From assembly GCF_003048535.1 (NCBI RefSeq), contig NZ_PIRQ01000003.1, positions 62,001 through 126,000 of the forward strand: DNA of 64,000 nucleotides, read 5' to 3'. Both the position numbers and the translations under genes were made by a program. The DNA is from Campylobacter concisus. Its GTDB lineage: Bacteria; Campylobacterota; Campylobacteria; Campylobacterales; Campylobacteraceae. Under the pieces are notes generated by a model that ran no database searches, was not told the origin of the DNA, and worked only from the letters and a program-made list of their open reading frames with translations. Within the stretch, counting starts at the first letter, position 1. Each line of letters starts with the position of its first letter. Positions 30,283-39,412 of the stretch are shown piece after piece.

Positions 30283-30801
30283 ATGGACGTTTCAAAGATC
30301 AAAGCTGGCTCAAACCCAGACAAAATCAATGCCGTAATCGAAATACCTTATGGCTCAAATATCAAATACGAGATCGACAAAGATAGCGGTGCAGTAGTAG
30401 TTGATCGTGTGCTTTACTCAGCGATGTTTTACCCAGCAAACTACGGCTTTGTGCCAAACACGCTCGCAGCTGACGGCGATCCAGCTGATATTTTGGTACT
30501 AAATGAGTATCCACTCCAAGCTGGCAGCGTCATCCCTTGCCGTTTAATAGGTGTTTTGGTGATGGAAGATGAGGCGGGTATGGATGAGAAACTTTTGGCT
30601 GTGCCAGTTACAAAGATTGATCCAAGATATGATGCGATAAAAAGCTACGAGGATCTGCCGGCTGCAACACTAAATAAGATCAAAAATTTCTTTGAAACTT
30701 ATAAAATTCTTGAGCCAAACAAATGGGTTAAAGTGAAAGAATTTAAAGACGCAAATGCTGCAAAAGAGATTTTAGACACTGCAATAAAAAATTATAAATA
30801 A
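30283..30801 (+). CDS. ppa: Inorganic pyrophosphatase (soluble family I)
   Basis: A 172-residue enzyme hydrolysing PPi, pulling biosynthetic reactions forward. Landmarks: I-E-I-P-Y-G-S-N-I-K-Y-E (about 20-31) and the signature D-G-D-P-A-D-I-L-V (about 65-73) with the catalytic aspartates. The length is that of prokaryotic hexameric enzymes. A strong terminator follows. Confidence 0.94.
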   Translation: MDVSKIKAGSNPDKINAVIEIPYGSNIKYEIDKDSGAVVVDRVLYSAMFYPANYGFVPNTLAADGDPADILVLNEYPLQAGSVIPCRLIGVLVMEDEAGMDEKLLAVPVTKIDPRYDAIKSYEDLPAATLNKIKNFFETYKILEPNKWVKVKEFKDANAAKEILDTAIKNYK

Positions 30802-30806
30802 TTTAT

Positions 30807-30832
30807 AAGCCCTATTTTTAGGGCTTTTCTTT
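30807..30832 (+). terminator. Rho-independent terminator after ppa
   Basis: AAGCCCT / AGGGCTT with a short T-rich loop, followed by TTCTTTTT, beginning 6 bases after the ppa stop. Confidence 0.85.
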
Positions 30833-30924
30833 TTAAATTTGTTCGTTTTATACTCCACGTAAAAAAGGTTATTTTTATATTTAGATAAGCTTTTTCTTGT
30901 ATAATACGATTTTCTTTCAACTGT

Positions 30925-31001
30925 GGGTTCATAGCTCAGTTGGTTAGAGCATCCGGCTCATAACCGGATGGTCCCAGGTTCGAGTCCTGGTGAACCCACC
31001 A
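30925..31001 (+). tRNA. tRNA with CAU anticodon (elongator Met; Ile2 possible)
   Basis: A full cloverleaf with encoded CCA. The acceptor is GGGTTCA/TGAACCC with discriminator A, the D-arm GCTC...GAGC, the anticodon stem TCCGG/CCGGA with loop CTCATAA, and the T-arm CCAGG/CCTGG with TTCGAGT. Base pair 1-72 is formed, so it is not initiator tRNA. CAU may serve Met, or Ile if lysidine-modified; sequence alone does not settle this. Confidence 0.93.
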
Positions 31002-31111
31002 CTTTCTATTTTATTTATAATCTTTAATCTTCTAAAAGTTCCTAACTTTAAAACTATTTTGCTTTTGATTTAAGAATCAAAGTGAACTTTTATCCACCTT
31101 GATCTAATATC

Positions 31112-34100
31112 TTAAAATTTATATTCCAGCTTTATGCCGCCGCTTACGCCGTAGCTTTTGTCGTTACCTAACATTCCGCCAAGTTGATAAGAAAGCGCGA
31201 AATTTTCGCTAATTTTCGCATCCGCGATCAAATTTAGCTTATAGACCGGTTTGTTATTGTCGAGCTTGTAGTCGACGTATTCGTTTGAGTTATTTAGCGA
31301 AACGTAAGATTTATCGTCAGAGTTATAGATATTTTGTTTTACTAGAAATTGTGCCGCAAATGCATTTTTATCGCTATTTAACACATATTCGACGCCGACT
31401 CCTAAAGCTACGTTAAAGTCGTTTATATCTCTTTGATCGTATCTGTCGTTTTTAAAGCCCTTTACGCCGTTTGCGCCAAATTCTAGCGCAAGTACGGGCT
31501 TGATAGCCTGAGTATATTCGCCGTTTGAGCCGATCGAAATTTTATATTTATAGTAGTTGCTTGAAAGGATACCCGTGCTTCTTACGCTAGCCTTTTGCGA
31601 ATCGTTTAAGCTGCGCTTAGAATTTACGAAGGCTAAATTTAGATTGCTCTGTATCTCATGAGCGTCTCGCTCAAAAAATCCATACGCTCCAAAGCTATAA
31701 ATTTTAGCATCGTCGCTCATGGCGCCAGAGTTAAATTTAGCCTTGCTCATGCCCGCATTCACGCCTAAAATAAACTCGTCATAGCTCCTGTCGTAGCCTA
31801 TATACGTGCCGTAAAATTTTAAATCACCGCCGCTATCTTTATCTTTAAAGTACGCTCCGTTTACGTTCACCCAGAAATTATTTCTTTGTCTGCTAGCCTC
31901 GGCCGCTTCGTAGGCTATTGCGGCGGTCGGCTTAAAATCGCTCTCAAGTCCCGCTAGCCTAAACTGCGAAATATCGGCCTTTGCTCTTAACTGAGTAATT
32001 TGAGATAATCTCGAATTTATTAACTCATTGCCGTTTTGTAAGGCTTTGGCGCTAACTTTTAAAGACGAAGCCGAAATTTTCTTCATATCGGATTCCGCCT
32101 TTAACGCCATTTGTCTTAAAGTCTCGGTATCGCCGCTTTGGATGGCGCTTTCATACTCCGGTCTATTTTTAAACATATTTAAAATTTTATTTTGGCGTTC
32201 GCTAAATCCGGTCAACCTTAGCTCCTGCTCAGATCCCGGCGTCGCAGACGGATTCTCGGCTTTTTTATCGCTTAATCTCATCATAATTTTGCCGTCTTTT
32301 ATGGCATAAGTCGTAAAAAGACCGTTAATTTTTTGCTCGGTATTAAATATCGCGCCTTTGTTTACGATACTTTCTGCGCTTACGAGCGTATAGGTTTTTT
32401 CAGCAGTCATCTCGCCTTTCAAAGCCGCCGTAAAATCGATATTAAATTTCATCCCCGCGCCAAGCGTCAAAACCTTTTTAAAATCCAAAATAGGCTCATT
32501 TGCATTACTAAAATTTTTTATATTTAAATTTTTAGCTACGATCGTATCGGGGTCAAAGGTTAGTTTGTTTGCTCCGCTAACGTCTAAATTTTCTATTTCT
32601 AATTTACCGCTTCCAGCCACTATGCTGCGAGTAGGAGCCGTATTTTTGCCGTTTATGACAAGCTCTTTTAGCTTAGTCTTCGTGCCGCCGACTCTTAACA
32701 TGCTGTCGCTATCCATGACGATTCTATTTTTAAAGCTAACGTCTTTAACTAGCAAATTTCCTTTTTCTACGTTTTGGCGGTATTTTAAGCCGTCGTCATA
32801 AGTATTTGAGCCGTCGAATTTATCGATATAGTGAGTTAATTCGCCGCTTAAATTTATAACGGAATTTTTCGCCTCTATATCGCTATTTACGTCCGCGTCC
32901 TTACCTATCGTAAGTTCTGAAGAGTTTATTTTTATGCCCTCTTTCGTATTAAATTTTCGTTTATCCCAATCAGGCTGCGATAGCGTAGAGGGGCGAGTTA
33001 AATCCATATACGAAGGTTCGCTTAAACCGGCGGCGGCTATTTTATCCTTTACCGCCTGCGTTAAGACGCTAGCATCTGCCGTAGCATGAGCGGTCGGATG
33101 TCCTTGAAGCGTAACCTTGGCGTTATTTAGACTCAAACTTCCATCTATATCAAAACCGCCGTCAAATACGAGCTCTCGCCCTTGCCCATCGTGTTTTACG
33201 TCTATATTTTTATCTACGCTCGCATGAAATATCGTATCCTTACCGCTTTCGCCGTTTATTTTAAGCGTTGCTTTTTGAGTGGATAAATTCGTGATTTTAG
33301 CGGCGTTTGAATTAGCCGAAACGTTATTAAAAATTTGATCGAATCCGTTTAAATCAAGCTTTCCTCCGCCGTTTCCAAAGAAAATTTTATCTTTTAGGCT
33401 ATCGTCTACGCTGAGTCTTAATAAACCTCTACCGCTCGTTAAATAAATTTTTTCAAAGGCGTTTACGGCTCTTAGATCCACGATACCGTCGCCTAATCTT
33501 AATGTTTTATTGCCACTAGAATTTACGATTAAGCTTCCTTTGCCGACTTTATGTACGCTAGTATCGGCCACTACGTTTAAGCTCAAACTTGCGCCGCTAG
33601 CTACGTCAAAGCCCGCAAGTCTAGTTATTTTATTGCTTCCGATACCGTTTAGAAGGGTAAAATTTCCGCTATTTACGACGATTCCGCCGTGGCCTAAGTC
33701 AAGGTTAGAATTTAGCGTAATGCTTGAACCGTTTGCGGCGTTAAATATATTATCTTTATTTCTTACGAGTTGGGCATTTGAGACGTTTAAACCGCTTACT
33801 AAATTTTCGTAATTTCTCCTATAGTCGCTAAAATCTCTCATTGTTACTATTGAGGCGTGATTGCTATTATCGGCGACCGCCGATAAAACCCCTACTAAAA
33901 CCCATTTTTGCGCCACCGTATCGTACACGAAAAACCCAGAACCGCTATCGCCCGGCAAAAGTCTATTTCTAAAGCCTCTATCAGAGGTCATAAACATATA
34001 AACGCCGGGCCTATTTATACTTGAAAGATTAGTTTTATAATGTGTCGAATAATTTACGCTTATTTCATTTACGCTTCCGCCCAAAGCCTGGTTAACGATA

Positions 34101-34780
34101 CCTTGATCTTCAAATTCTCTTGCGCTTACGACGGTGTTATATCCATCCGACTCCGTCTTTGGTTTTGGCTTTTCAAGCCCGAGCGCTCCGGTGCCCGCCT
34201 GATAGGCAAGGACGTTATCGCCTCTAGCCCCGCCGCTATTTTTTATATCTTTTATATAGTCTTCTATCTTTTTTGCATTGGCCTCATCTTTGGTTCTATC
34301 GGCGCCTGAGATATCTAAATTCGGTACGTCTAGCGGATCGATTTGTCCCTCTACGATATATTTTGTGGTTCGCATATAGGCTGTATCGGAGTTGTATAGC
34401 CTCTCGGTCGGGGTCGCCGTATGAGAGGTTAGATATTCGTATTTAGTATTACCAAACCATCCCCTATTTTCGTTAAAATTACTAGCCGCGGCAGCCCCCA
34501 ACGTATGGTTCGCCGTTACGACGAAATTTCGTCCGAGCGAAGTAAAATTTCCTTTATTATTTCTAGCGCCGCTATTTGGGATTTTATCAAACGTGAATTT
34601 GTCGCCGTTTCTTTGCGCAAATTCTAGCGGAGCGTCTTGTGGAGCAAAAGCTCCCTTATTTTGCGCGAAATCAAGATAATCCCTATAATAATTCGTTCCT
34701 ATATCCATAACCTGCGCATTTGCACAAGCGCATAAAATGCTTGCCAAAGCGATAGAAATACCGAATTTGTTATTTTTCAA
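31112..34780 (-). CDS. S6-type serine protease autotransporter
   Basis: A type Va secreted protein of 1222 residues. The signal peptide ends at A-N-A-Q (about 22). The trypsin-like passenger has a plausible triad: His92 in T-A-N-H-T, Asp132 in N-S-D-T-A-Y, and Ser279 in G-D-S-G-S-G, as in IgA-protease/SPATE-type S6 peptidases. A long repetitive beta-helix stalk follows (about 350-850), then a 12-strand-type translocator barrel (about 930-1222) ending in Phe. The gene is richer in GC and GCG/GCC/CCG codons than its neighbours, pointing to transfer from a higher-GC relative. It is a single gene next to tRNA-CAU. Confidence 0.88.
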   Translation of the reverse strand: MKNNKFGISIALASILCACANAQVMDIGTNYYRDYLDFAQNKGAFAPQDAPLEFAQRNGDKFTFDKIPNSGARNNKGNFTSLGRNFVVTANHTLGAAAASNFNENRGWFGNTKYEYLTSHTATPTERLYNSDTAYMRTTKYIVEGQIDPLDVPNLDISGADRTKDEANAKKIEDYIKDIKNSGGARGDNVLAYQAGTGALGLEKPKPKTESDGYNTVVSAREFEDQGIVNQALGGSVNEISVNYSTHYKTNLSSINRPGVYMFMTSDRGFRNRLLPGDSGSGFFVYDTVAQKWVLVGVLSAVADNSNHASIVTMRDFSDYRRNYENLVSGLNVSNAQLVRNKDNIFNAANGSSITLNSNLDLGHGGIVVNSGNFTLLNGIGSNKITRLAGFDVASGASLSLNVVADTSVHKVGKGSLIVNSSGNKTLRLGDGIVDLRAVNAFEKIYLTSGRGLLRLSVDDSLKDKIFFGNGGGKLDLNGFDQIFNNVSANSNAAKITNLSTQKATLKINGESGKDTIFHASVDKNIDVKHDGQGRELVFDGGFDIDGSLSLNNAKVTLQGHPTAHATADASVLTQAVKDKIAAAGLSEPSYMDLTRPSTLSQPDWDKRKFNTKEGIKINSSELTIGKDADVNSDIEAKNSVINLSGELTHYIDKFDGSNTYDDGLKYRQNVEKGNLLVKDVSFKNRIVMDSDSMLRVGGTKTKLKELVINGKNTAPTRSIVAGSGKLEIENLDVSGANKLTFDPDTIVAKNLNIKNFSNANEPILDFKKVLTLGAGMKFNIDFTAALKGEMTAEKTYTLVSAESIVNKGAIFNTEQKINGLFTTYAIKDGKIMMRLSDKKAENPSATPGSEQELRLTGFSERQNKILNMFKNRPEYESAIQSGDTETLRQMALKAESDMKKISASSLKVSAKALQNGNELINSRLSQITQLRAKADISQFRLAGLESDFKPTAAIAYEAAEASRQRNNFWVNVNGAYFKDKDSGGDLKFYGTYIGYDRSYDEFILGVNAGMSKAKFNSGAMSDDAKIYSFGAYGFFERDAHEIQSNLNLAFVNSKRSLNDSQKASVRSTGILSSNYYKYKISIGSNGEYTQAIKPVLALEFGANGVKGFKNDRYDQRDINDFNVALGVGVEYVLNSDKNAFAAQFLVKQNIYNSDDKSYVSLNNSNEYVDYKLDNNKPVYKLNLIADAKISENFALSYQLGGMLGNDKSYGVSGGIKLEYKF

Positions 34781-35103
34781 GATAAACCTCCATTTTGTGA
34801 ATATAATTCCATTTAAAATAAGGGAAGCATTTTACAATATTTTTTATTGTTTAATGACTAAAACCTTAATTATTTTTTTAGACATTAAATTTACGATATA
34901 AATTTTTATCTTATTAAAATTATCTTACTTTTTATAAACTTACTTTTGGTTATAATTACACCAAATTTGGTCGCAGTTGCGATTTACATTTGCATAAATT
35001 TACCTTCAACTACCATTTTTGCAAATTTCAAAAGTCAAATTTCACAAGTTTCGCATGCCGAAAATATCAAATTTACATTTCTTAAATCCCAAAAGTAGAT
35101 TTC
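34781..35103. other. Intergenic region between autotransporter and broken binding-protein gene
   Basis: 323 bases, AT-rich. It should hold the divergent autotransporter promoter. I see no ORF, no clear operator and no tRNA fragment. Confidence 0.5.
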
Positions 35104-35964
35104 GTGGAATTAAAACAAACCGGTATATCACGCCGTGGCTTTTTAAAAGGTACTTTAGCCACAGCCGCTGTTGCCACTCCGCAAACGATGCTAGCTGGCT
35201 TTACGCCATTTAAGTCTGACTCGCTTCAGGTTTGGTCGTGTGGAGGCCTATCTGAAGCTTTTAACGAGCTAAACGCCATTTACGAATCAAGAACAGGGCA
35301 CAATATCCAATACACCGGCGCTTTTGCTGGCGCTCTTGGCAAGTTGCTTTTAGCACTTCAAAGTACGACCGAGCTCTTTGGAGCAAGGGTTTTAGAGCTT
35401 TCTAAAAAACTTCGCAAAGCTGGTCTTAGCCTTCACTTTAGACCGCTATGCTTTACTGACTACGTCCTAGTCGTGCCAAAAGGCAACCCTGCTGGCATTC
35501 GCGACTTAAAGGACCTTGCTGAGCCAGGTGTTAGAGTGATGCTGCCGCTTAGATCATCGCCCTCTGGCAGTGGCCCAGTCAAGGGGATCTTAAAAAACTC
35601 AAACCTCACTGATGCGGTGATGAAAAACATGGTCGCAAACGGGTAATGTGTCATAAATATGATGTGCGAGCTAGTTAATGGCAAGGGTGACGCTTCTATC
35701 ATCGAAAAGCGCCTAACAACGCACGATAGGTTTAAAGACAAGATCGAGTATATGCCCATCGATGAAAAGCTCATCCCGCCTGGACCGCTCACTTTTACGC
35801 TAAATATAATGAAATATGTAAAAGATGAAAGGCTTGCAAATGATTTTGCAGACTTTGTTTGCGGCACCGAGGGGCAAGAAATTTTTGAAAAACATGGCTT
35901 TACCTCCATTTATTCAGCGCGTGGGCTAGAGCTTATAGAAAGGTTTGGTGTAAAAGATGTGTAG
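35104..35964 (+). pseudogene. Tat-exported ABC substrate-binding protein, interrupted by in-frame TAA
   Basis: The GTG start at 35104 gives a twin-arginine signal (S-R-R-G-F-L-K-G, residues 9-16) followed by a periplasmic binding-protein fold similar to the ModA-like oxyanion class. A TAA at 35644-35646 stops the frame after 180 residues. The same frame then continues with C-V-I-N-M-M-C-E-L-V-N-G-K-G-D-A-S and runs to 35964 with a coherent C-terminal lobe, so a single substitution would restore 286 residues. TAA is not a selenocysteine codon. The gene is therefore probably inactive. It lies left of the island's attachment core. Confidence 0.75.
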
Positions 35965-36226
35965 TAGCTGTAATAGCGCATGCTCTAATAGCAGTGCATG
36001 TGGCAATGTAAATTTAAAAAAGAAAAGCAAAAGCTCTCCCACAACGCTATGTTTAAAGCCTCTTTTGATGTGATGGATGCTTGCAAGCTTGCCACTCCTA
36101 AAACTGCCGTGCCTAATATCTTTTTCATTTTTGATCCTTTTGTTTTTGATTTCCAACTTTCGTTTGGATGAGCGCATTATAAAAGCCTTAAATAAAGCTA
36201 GGATGAATAAAGGAAAATTGTTTTAA
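35957..36226 (+). pseudogene. Remnant of a small cysteine-rich membrane protein gene
   Basis: An ORF starting at 35957 (overlapping the preceding gene) encodes M-C-S-S-C-N-S-A-C-S-N-S-S-A-C-G and stops at 36073. Protein-like sequence continues in the next frame (H-N-A-M-F-K-A-S-F-D-V-M-D-A-C-K) and then a third frame with a hydrophobic helix and L-D-E-R-I-I-K-A-L-N-K-A-R ending at 36226. I read this as one gene broken by two frameshifts. The family is not recognised. Confidence 0.4.
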
Positions 36227-36306
36227 CTTCGTTAAAAGACAAATATCTAATCGCATTTTGACTACGAATCAGAACGATATACTTTGAAACAGCAAATAAA
36301 TCTGAA

Positions 36307-36420
36307 GGGAAATAAAGGGGAAAAATACAAAAAACAAGAAAGCTTAAAGTTCTTGAAACATCGTTAAAATCTAGATTTTAAAAGGATTTTTGAAGATAAA
36401 TGGCTCCGGATGCTGGGTTC
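36307..36420. repeat. Diverged copy of the island's right end, left of the attachment core
   Basis: The 114 bases up to the left core align along their length with 56412-56528, the right end of the island, though diverged outside the last 45 bp. Shared blocks include GGGAA..., CTTAAAG-T/C-TCTTGAAACAT and TTTTAAAAGGATTTTTGAA. In a simple single integration this flank should be unrelated chromosome, so it looks like the right end of an older related element. Confidence 0.6.
36376..36420. repeat. Left attachment site (attL) of the genomic island
   Basis: A 45-bp direct repeat of 56484-56528 with one mismatch (36395). The last 20 bp (36401-36420) are the 3' end of tRNA-Asn including CCA, read on the complementary strand. 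Beyond 36420 the two copies diverge. Confidence 0.88.
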
Positions 36421-36529
36421 AAAAATATATAATTCTTAAACACTCCAAAATATTCTATAAATCCCTAAAATACGCCATTTAATAGCTTAAGTATATTCCA
36501 AGTTACACTAGAATATCATGCATTTTTAT

Positions 36530-36559
36530 AAATTTTGGGAACAAATAGGGAACAAATTT
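36530..36559. repeat. Island-end repeat, left copy (possible integrase arm site)
   Basis: A 30-bp sequence identical to 56405-56434 except one base. Its core is a tandem GGGAACAAATA / GGGAACAAATT unit. Both copies lie inside the island, about 75-110 bp from the tRNA-derived cores, in the same orientation. Tyrosine recombinases use such arm sites; the role is inferred. Confidence 0.6.
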
Positions 36560-36569
36560 AGGGGGTATT

Positions 36570-37726
36570 ATGGCAGGAAAACTTAAAAATTACAACTCAT
36601 CGTTCGGAGTCAATAAATACCCGGGAATTTTCTTTAATAATCTAGCTAGCGGTGACGTAGTTTTTTATATGAGAGTTACGCTTGAGGGTAAAAAGGCAAA
36701 CGTCAAAATCGGGTCGAAATCCGAAGGTGTAAATATAACCTACGCATATAACAAAAAGAAAGAATTCGACGCAAAGCAAAGAAACGGAGAGCTTCCCGAT
36801 AGCATATCCAAGAAAATAGCTGCCAAGAATAACAAAAACTCGCTTAAATTTGATGAGATCGCAGACGCCTTTTTTAATTTTAAACTAGAAAAAGAACCTG
36901 ATAACGCCATCAATATAAAAGAGCAAAGGCGAGATTATGAAATTTACCATAAGGATAAATTAGGTGGTCTAGCCACGACGCAGATAACGCCCGAGACGAT
37001 AAGCGAGCACCATAAGGATATCTCTCAAATCATCTCTCCTAAAACCAAACGTAAATTATCGCAATCTCGCATAAATGCCATAATGGGTATAGTTAGGACG
37101 ATTTTTAATCACGCTATAAAAAATGACCTTATCGATCATATTAGCCCGTACAAAATAGAGCTAAAAAAACAAACAACAAGCGAGAGAGATTTTTGGAGCT
37201 TATCGAGATAGAACTTTTACGCAAAGAAGTAGCAGGCAAAGAAGAACTTCGCCCTAGAGCTGTTCGTTGAGCTTGCTTTATGTACGGGAGCTAGGTTGGA
37301 GGGAATTTTAAACATCAAGAAAAAGGATTTAGCGCTATCTACCAAGTCAGTCACCATAAGCGATTTTAAAACAAAGAGCACGTATACCGGATTTCTAAGT
37401 AAAAGAGCTTTGGGGATGATAAATCAAATTTATACCGCCCTATCCCCGAACGATTTTTTAGTAAATAAGCCAAAAGCAACTATCCAAAACGTCTTACAGC
37501 CGTTACTAAATAAGCTTTTTATCAAAATTTAGATATAAGCGACGCAACCAATAGAGTAGTTATTCATACCCTTAGGCATACGTTCGCTTCACATCTAGCT
37601 ATAAAAGGCACTCCTATACTAACGATAAAAAAGCTAATGAATCACTCTGATATCAACCATACCTTAAGATACGCTAAACTAATGCCGGATAGCGGACGAG
37701 AGATGGTGGAATCTTTGTATGAGTAG
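36570..37726 (+). pseudogene. int: Tyrosine recombinase/integrase, frameshifted
   Basis: It begins M-A-G-K-L-K-N-Y-N and has an intact N-terminal and core-binding part to ~37190. Coherent sequence then continues in other frames: E-I-E-L-L-R-K-E-V-A-G-K-E-E-L near 37206, F-V-E-L-A-L-C-T-G-A-R-L-E-G near 37262 with the catalytic Arg, and finally H-T-L-R-H-T-F-A-S-H-L near 37565 (H-x-x-R box) and L-R-Y-A-K-L near 37668 with the tyrosine. At least three frameshifts (near 37200, 37250, 37520) are required. Restored, it would be ~385 residues, typical of tRNA-targeting integrases. The element is probably immobile unless these are sequencing errors. Confidence 0.85.
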
Positions 37727-37824
37727 GTTTATACAAGTTATTTATTCGGCGACAAATGTGTAAAATAAACTGTATTTTATATCATATATGGTATAATAGG
37801 GCTTAGCCACATAAAAGAGTTACG

Positions 37825-38154
37825 ATGTGGAGCATAGAGTTTGCAAGCGAAGCCATAAAAGATGAATTCTTGGGATTGCCCGTAGGACTTAGACAAAGAG
37901 GCTATAAAATGTTCGAGCTCTTAGAGGCTAGGGGTAATACCTTAGGGGAGCCGTACACCAAAAGCCTAAATGACGGACTATTTGAGATACGTATAAAGTC
38001 GGATGAAGGTATAGCTAAAAGCATATATTGTTATGAAATCGGCAAAAGGATAATAATCCTGCTAACTTTTGTCAAAAAAACGCAAAAAACGCCAAAAAGC
38101 ATACTAAATTTGGCGGAACAAAGATTAAGGGAGTTTAAAGATGGGAACCGTTAA
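37825..38154 (+). CDS. RelE/HigB-type toxin (phage Gp49-like family)
   Basis: A 109-residue basic protein. The pattern L-P-x-G-L-R-Q-R-G...L-G-E-P-Y-T-K-S-L-N-D-G-L-F-E-I-R-I-K (about 22-64), then I-I-I-L-L-T-F-V-K-K-T-Q-K-T-P (about 76-90), is that of Gp49-like HigB ribosome-dependent mRNA interferases. It overlaps the downstream XRE gene by 14 bp; toxin-first order is usual for HigBA. A plausible role is stabilising the island against loss. Confidence 0.85.
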   Translation: MWSIEFASEAIKDEFLGLPVGLRQRGYKMFELLEARGNTLGEPYTKSLNDGLFEIRIKSDEGIAKSIYCYEIGKRIIILLTFVKKTQKTPKSILNLAEQRLREFKDGNR

Positions 38155-38413
38155 TTTTAGAGAAGTTTTAAAAGAAGAGCTAAAGAATCCAGAATTTAAA
38201 GCGCAATACGATGCGTTAGAGGACGAATATAAAGCCATAGAAGCTTTAATAGACGCCAGAAGCGAAGCCGGGCTAACTCAAAGCGAGGTAGCTAAAAGGA
38301 TGGGCATAACCCAATCAGCCGTAGCTAGGATAGAAAGCGGAGCGTATAATATCAAGTATAAAACATTTTTTAACTACATAAAAGCTTGCGGTAAAAGAGT
38401 GGCGATAGTTTGA
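38141..38413 (+). CDS. XRE-family helix-turn-helix antitoxin
   Basis: A 90-residue protein with a Cro/C1-type helix-turn-helix at about 38-85: S-E-A-G-L-T-Q-S-E-V-A-K-R-M-G-I-T-Q-S-A-V-A-R-I-E. The acidic N-terminal helix would be the toxin-binding part. It overlaps the toxin gene and should neutralise it and autorepress the operon, as in HigA proteins. Confidence 0.87.
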   Translation: MGTVNFREVLKEELKNPEFKAQYDALEDEYKAIEALIDARSEAGLTQSEVAKRMGITQSAVARIESGAYNIKYKTFFNYIKACGKRVAIV

Positions 38414-38936
38414 GTGAGATTAATTATCTAGCAAATACTCAAGTCAATACAGAAGAAAATATTAAGCTTTGTTGATTATCAAATCGGGGCTTTTTTGCAA
38501 ATACGACTGTTAGTAATTTGGAAAAAATAAGATCGTTATGGTATAAATATATTTTTAACACGATAAAATCGAGATTTTTAATACGTCTACAAAAATAAAT
38601 ACGGCTATATTATAACGATGCTTGTTTTATTAAATAATCTTAATCCCACACAAAAATACTCTTCTTTTTGATTTTTATTTCTTGCTCAAAAAACAATCTC
38701 TACTTTAATCTTTATTTATGCTATATAAAAACCAACAAAATCTCAATTTTTAAAATTTGCGCTAAAATACCAAATAAAAAAACAAAAGTAAATTTCCCTA
38801 TAAACCAAAATTTACTTTAACTTAATAAAAAATAATCGCTTCTAATTCCATCGTATAGTCTTAGAACTTAATATCATTTATCAAAACATCAAGAATAAAC
38901 AACCCTTACATAAGACAATATGTTAGTACTTACTTA

Positions 38937-39115
38937 GCAAACTCAAATGAGTTTGCTGTAAGGTCTTGGCAGACGGCCGATATTTTTCTTTGTCTAGGCA
39001 AAAGAAAAATATAAAAACTTAGACGAAACCTTATCGCTCGAAAATGATTTTTCATCGGCAAAATGTCTAAGTTTTCATATAAAAAGCCCTTAATGAATAT
39101 AATTAAGGGCTTTTT
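38937..39115. ncRNA. Cluster of stem-loops ending in a terminator (candidate structured RNA)
   Basis: Four structures in series: GCAAACTCA/TGAGTTTGC (38937-38956); ATATTTTTCTTT/AAAGAAAAATAT, 9-base loop (38980-39012); AAAACTTAGAC/GTCTAAGTTTT (39014-39024 with 39065-39075) enclosing GAAAA-TGAT-TTTTC; and AAAAAGCCCTTAA/TTAAGGGCTTTTT (39081-39115), a bidirectional-looking terminator. A small structured RNA or element-specific site is possible. A short minus-strand reading frame across the region is judged non-coding. Confidence 0.4.
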
Positions 39116-39389
39116 ATATACGGTCGGTGTGTTTGAGTCGTGCACGGACTATATAACAGTAAAATACAGCTTGACAAAAATTAGTTTTTTTTAATTTGAC
39201 TCTATAATATAAATTTCCTTCTCGGTCTTACGTTAGGCTGCAAATTATATTTATAATTTTTCAAGATTTAACCTATATACAGCAAGTTATGTGCGATCCA
39301 ATTCTAGCCTTATACTATTTTTAGTATTCCTTCATTTCTTATATAAATATATAGATAATGATAAAATCTTAGTCAAAAAATATCTTAAG

Positions 39390-39412
39390 ATATATGCTAA
39401 ATTTGCATATAT
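39390..39412. promoter_or_regulatory. Palindrome TATGC-N7-GCATA upstream of fdhD-modE
   Basis: Arms ATATATGC and GCATATAT separated by TAAATTT, all eight pairs matching. A TATAAT lies at 39487-39492, about 75 bp downstream, and fdhD starts at 39547. The site has the same core and spacing as those at tup, the fdh operon and the fdhF-like gene. Confidence 0.75.

Noticed and set aside
30925..31001. tRNA-CAU as integration site for the autotransporter region
   Set aside because: No second copy of the tRNA 3' end and no integrase gene were found nearby.
35644..35646. Recoding of the stop in the Tat binding-protein gene as selenocysteine or pyrrolysine
   Set aside because: The codon is TAA, which is not used for either residue, and no hairpin follows. 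A nonsense mutation or sequence error is simpler.
38930..39145. 71-codon minus-strand frame in the hairpin cluster
   Set aside because: It runs across several inverted repeats and a terminator, lacks a ribosome-binding site and has no protein-like pattern.
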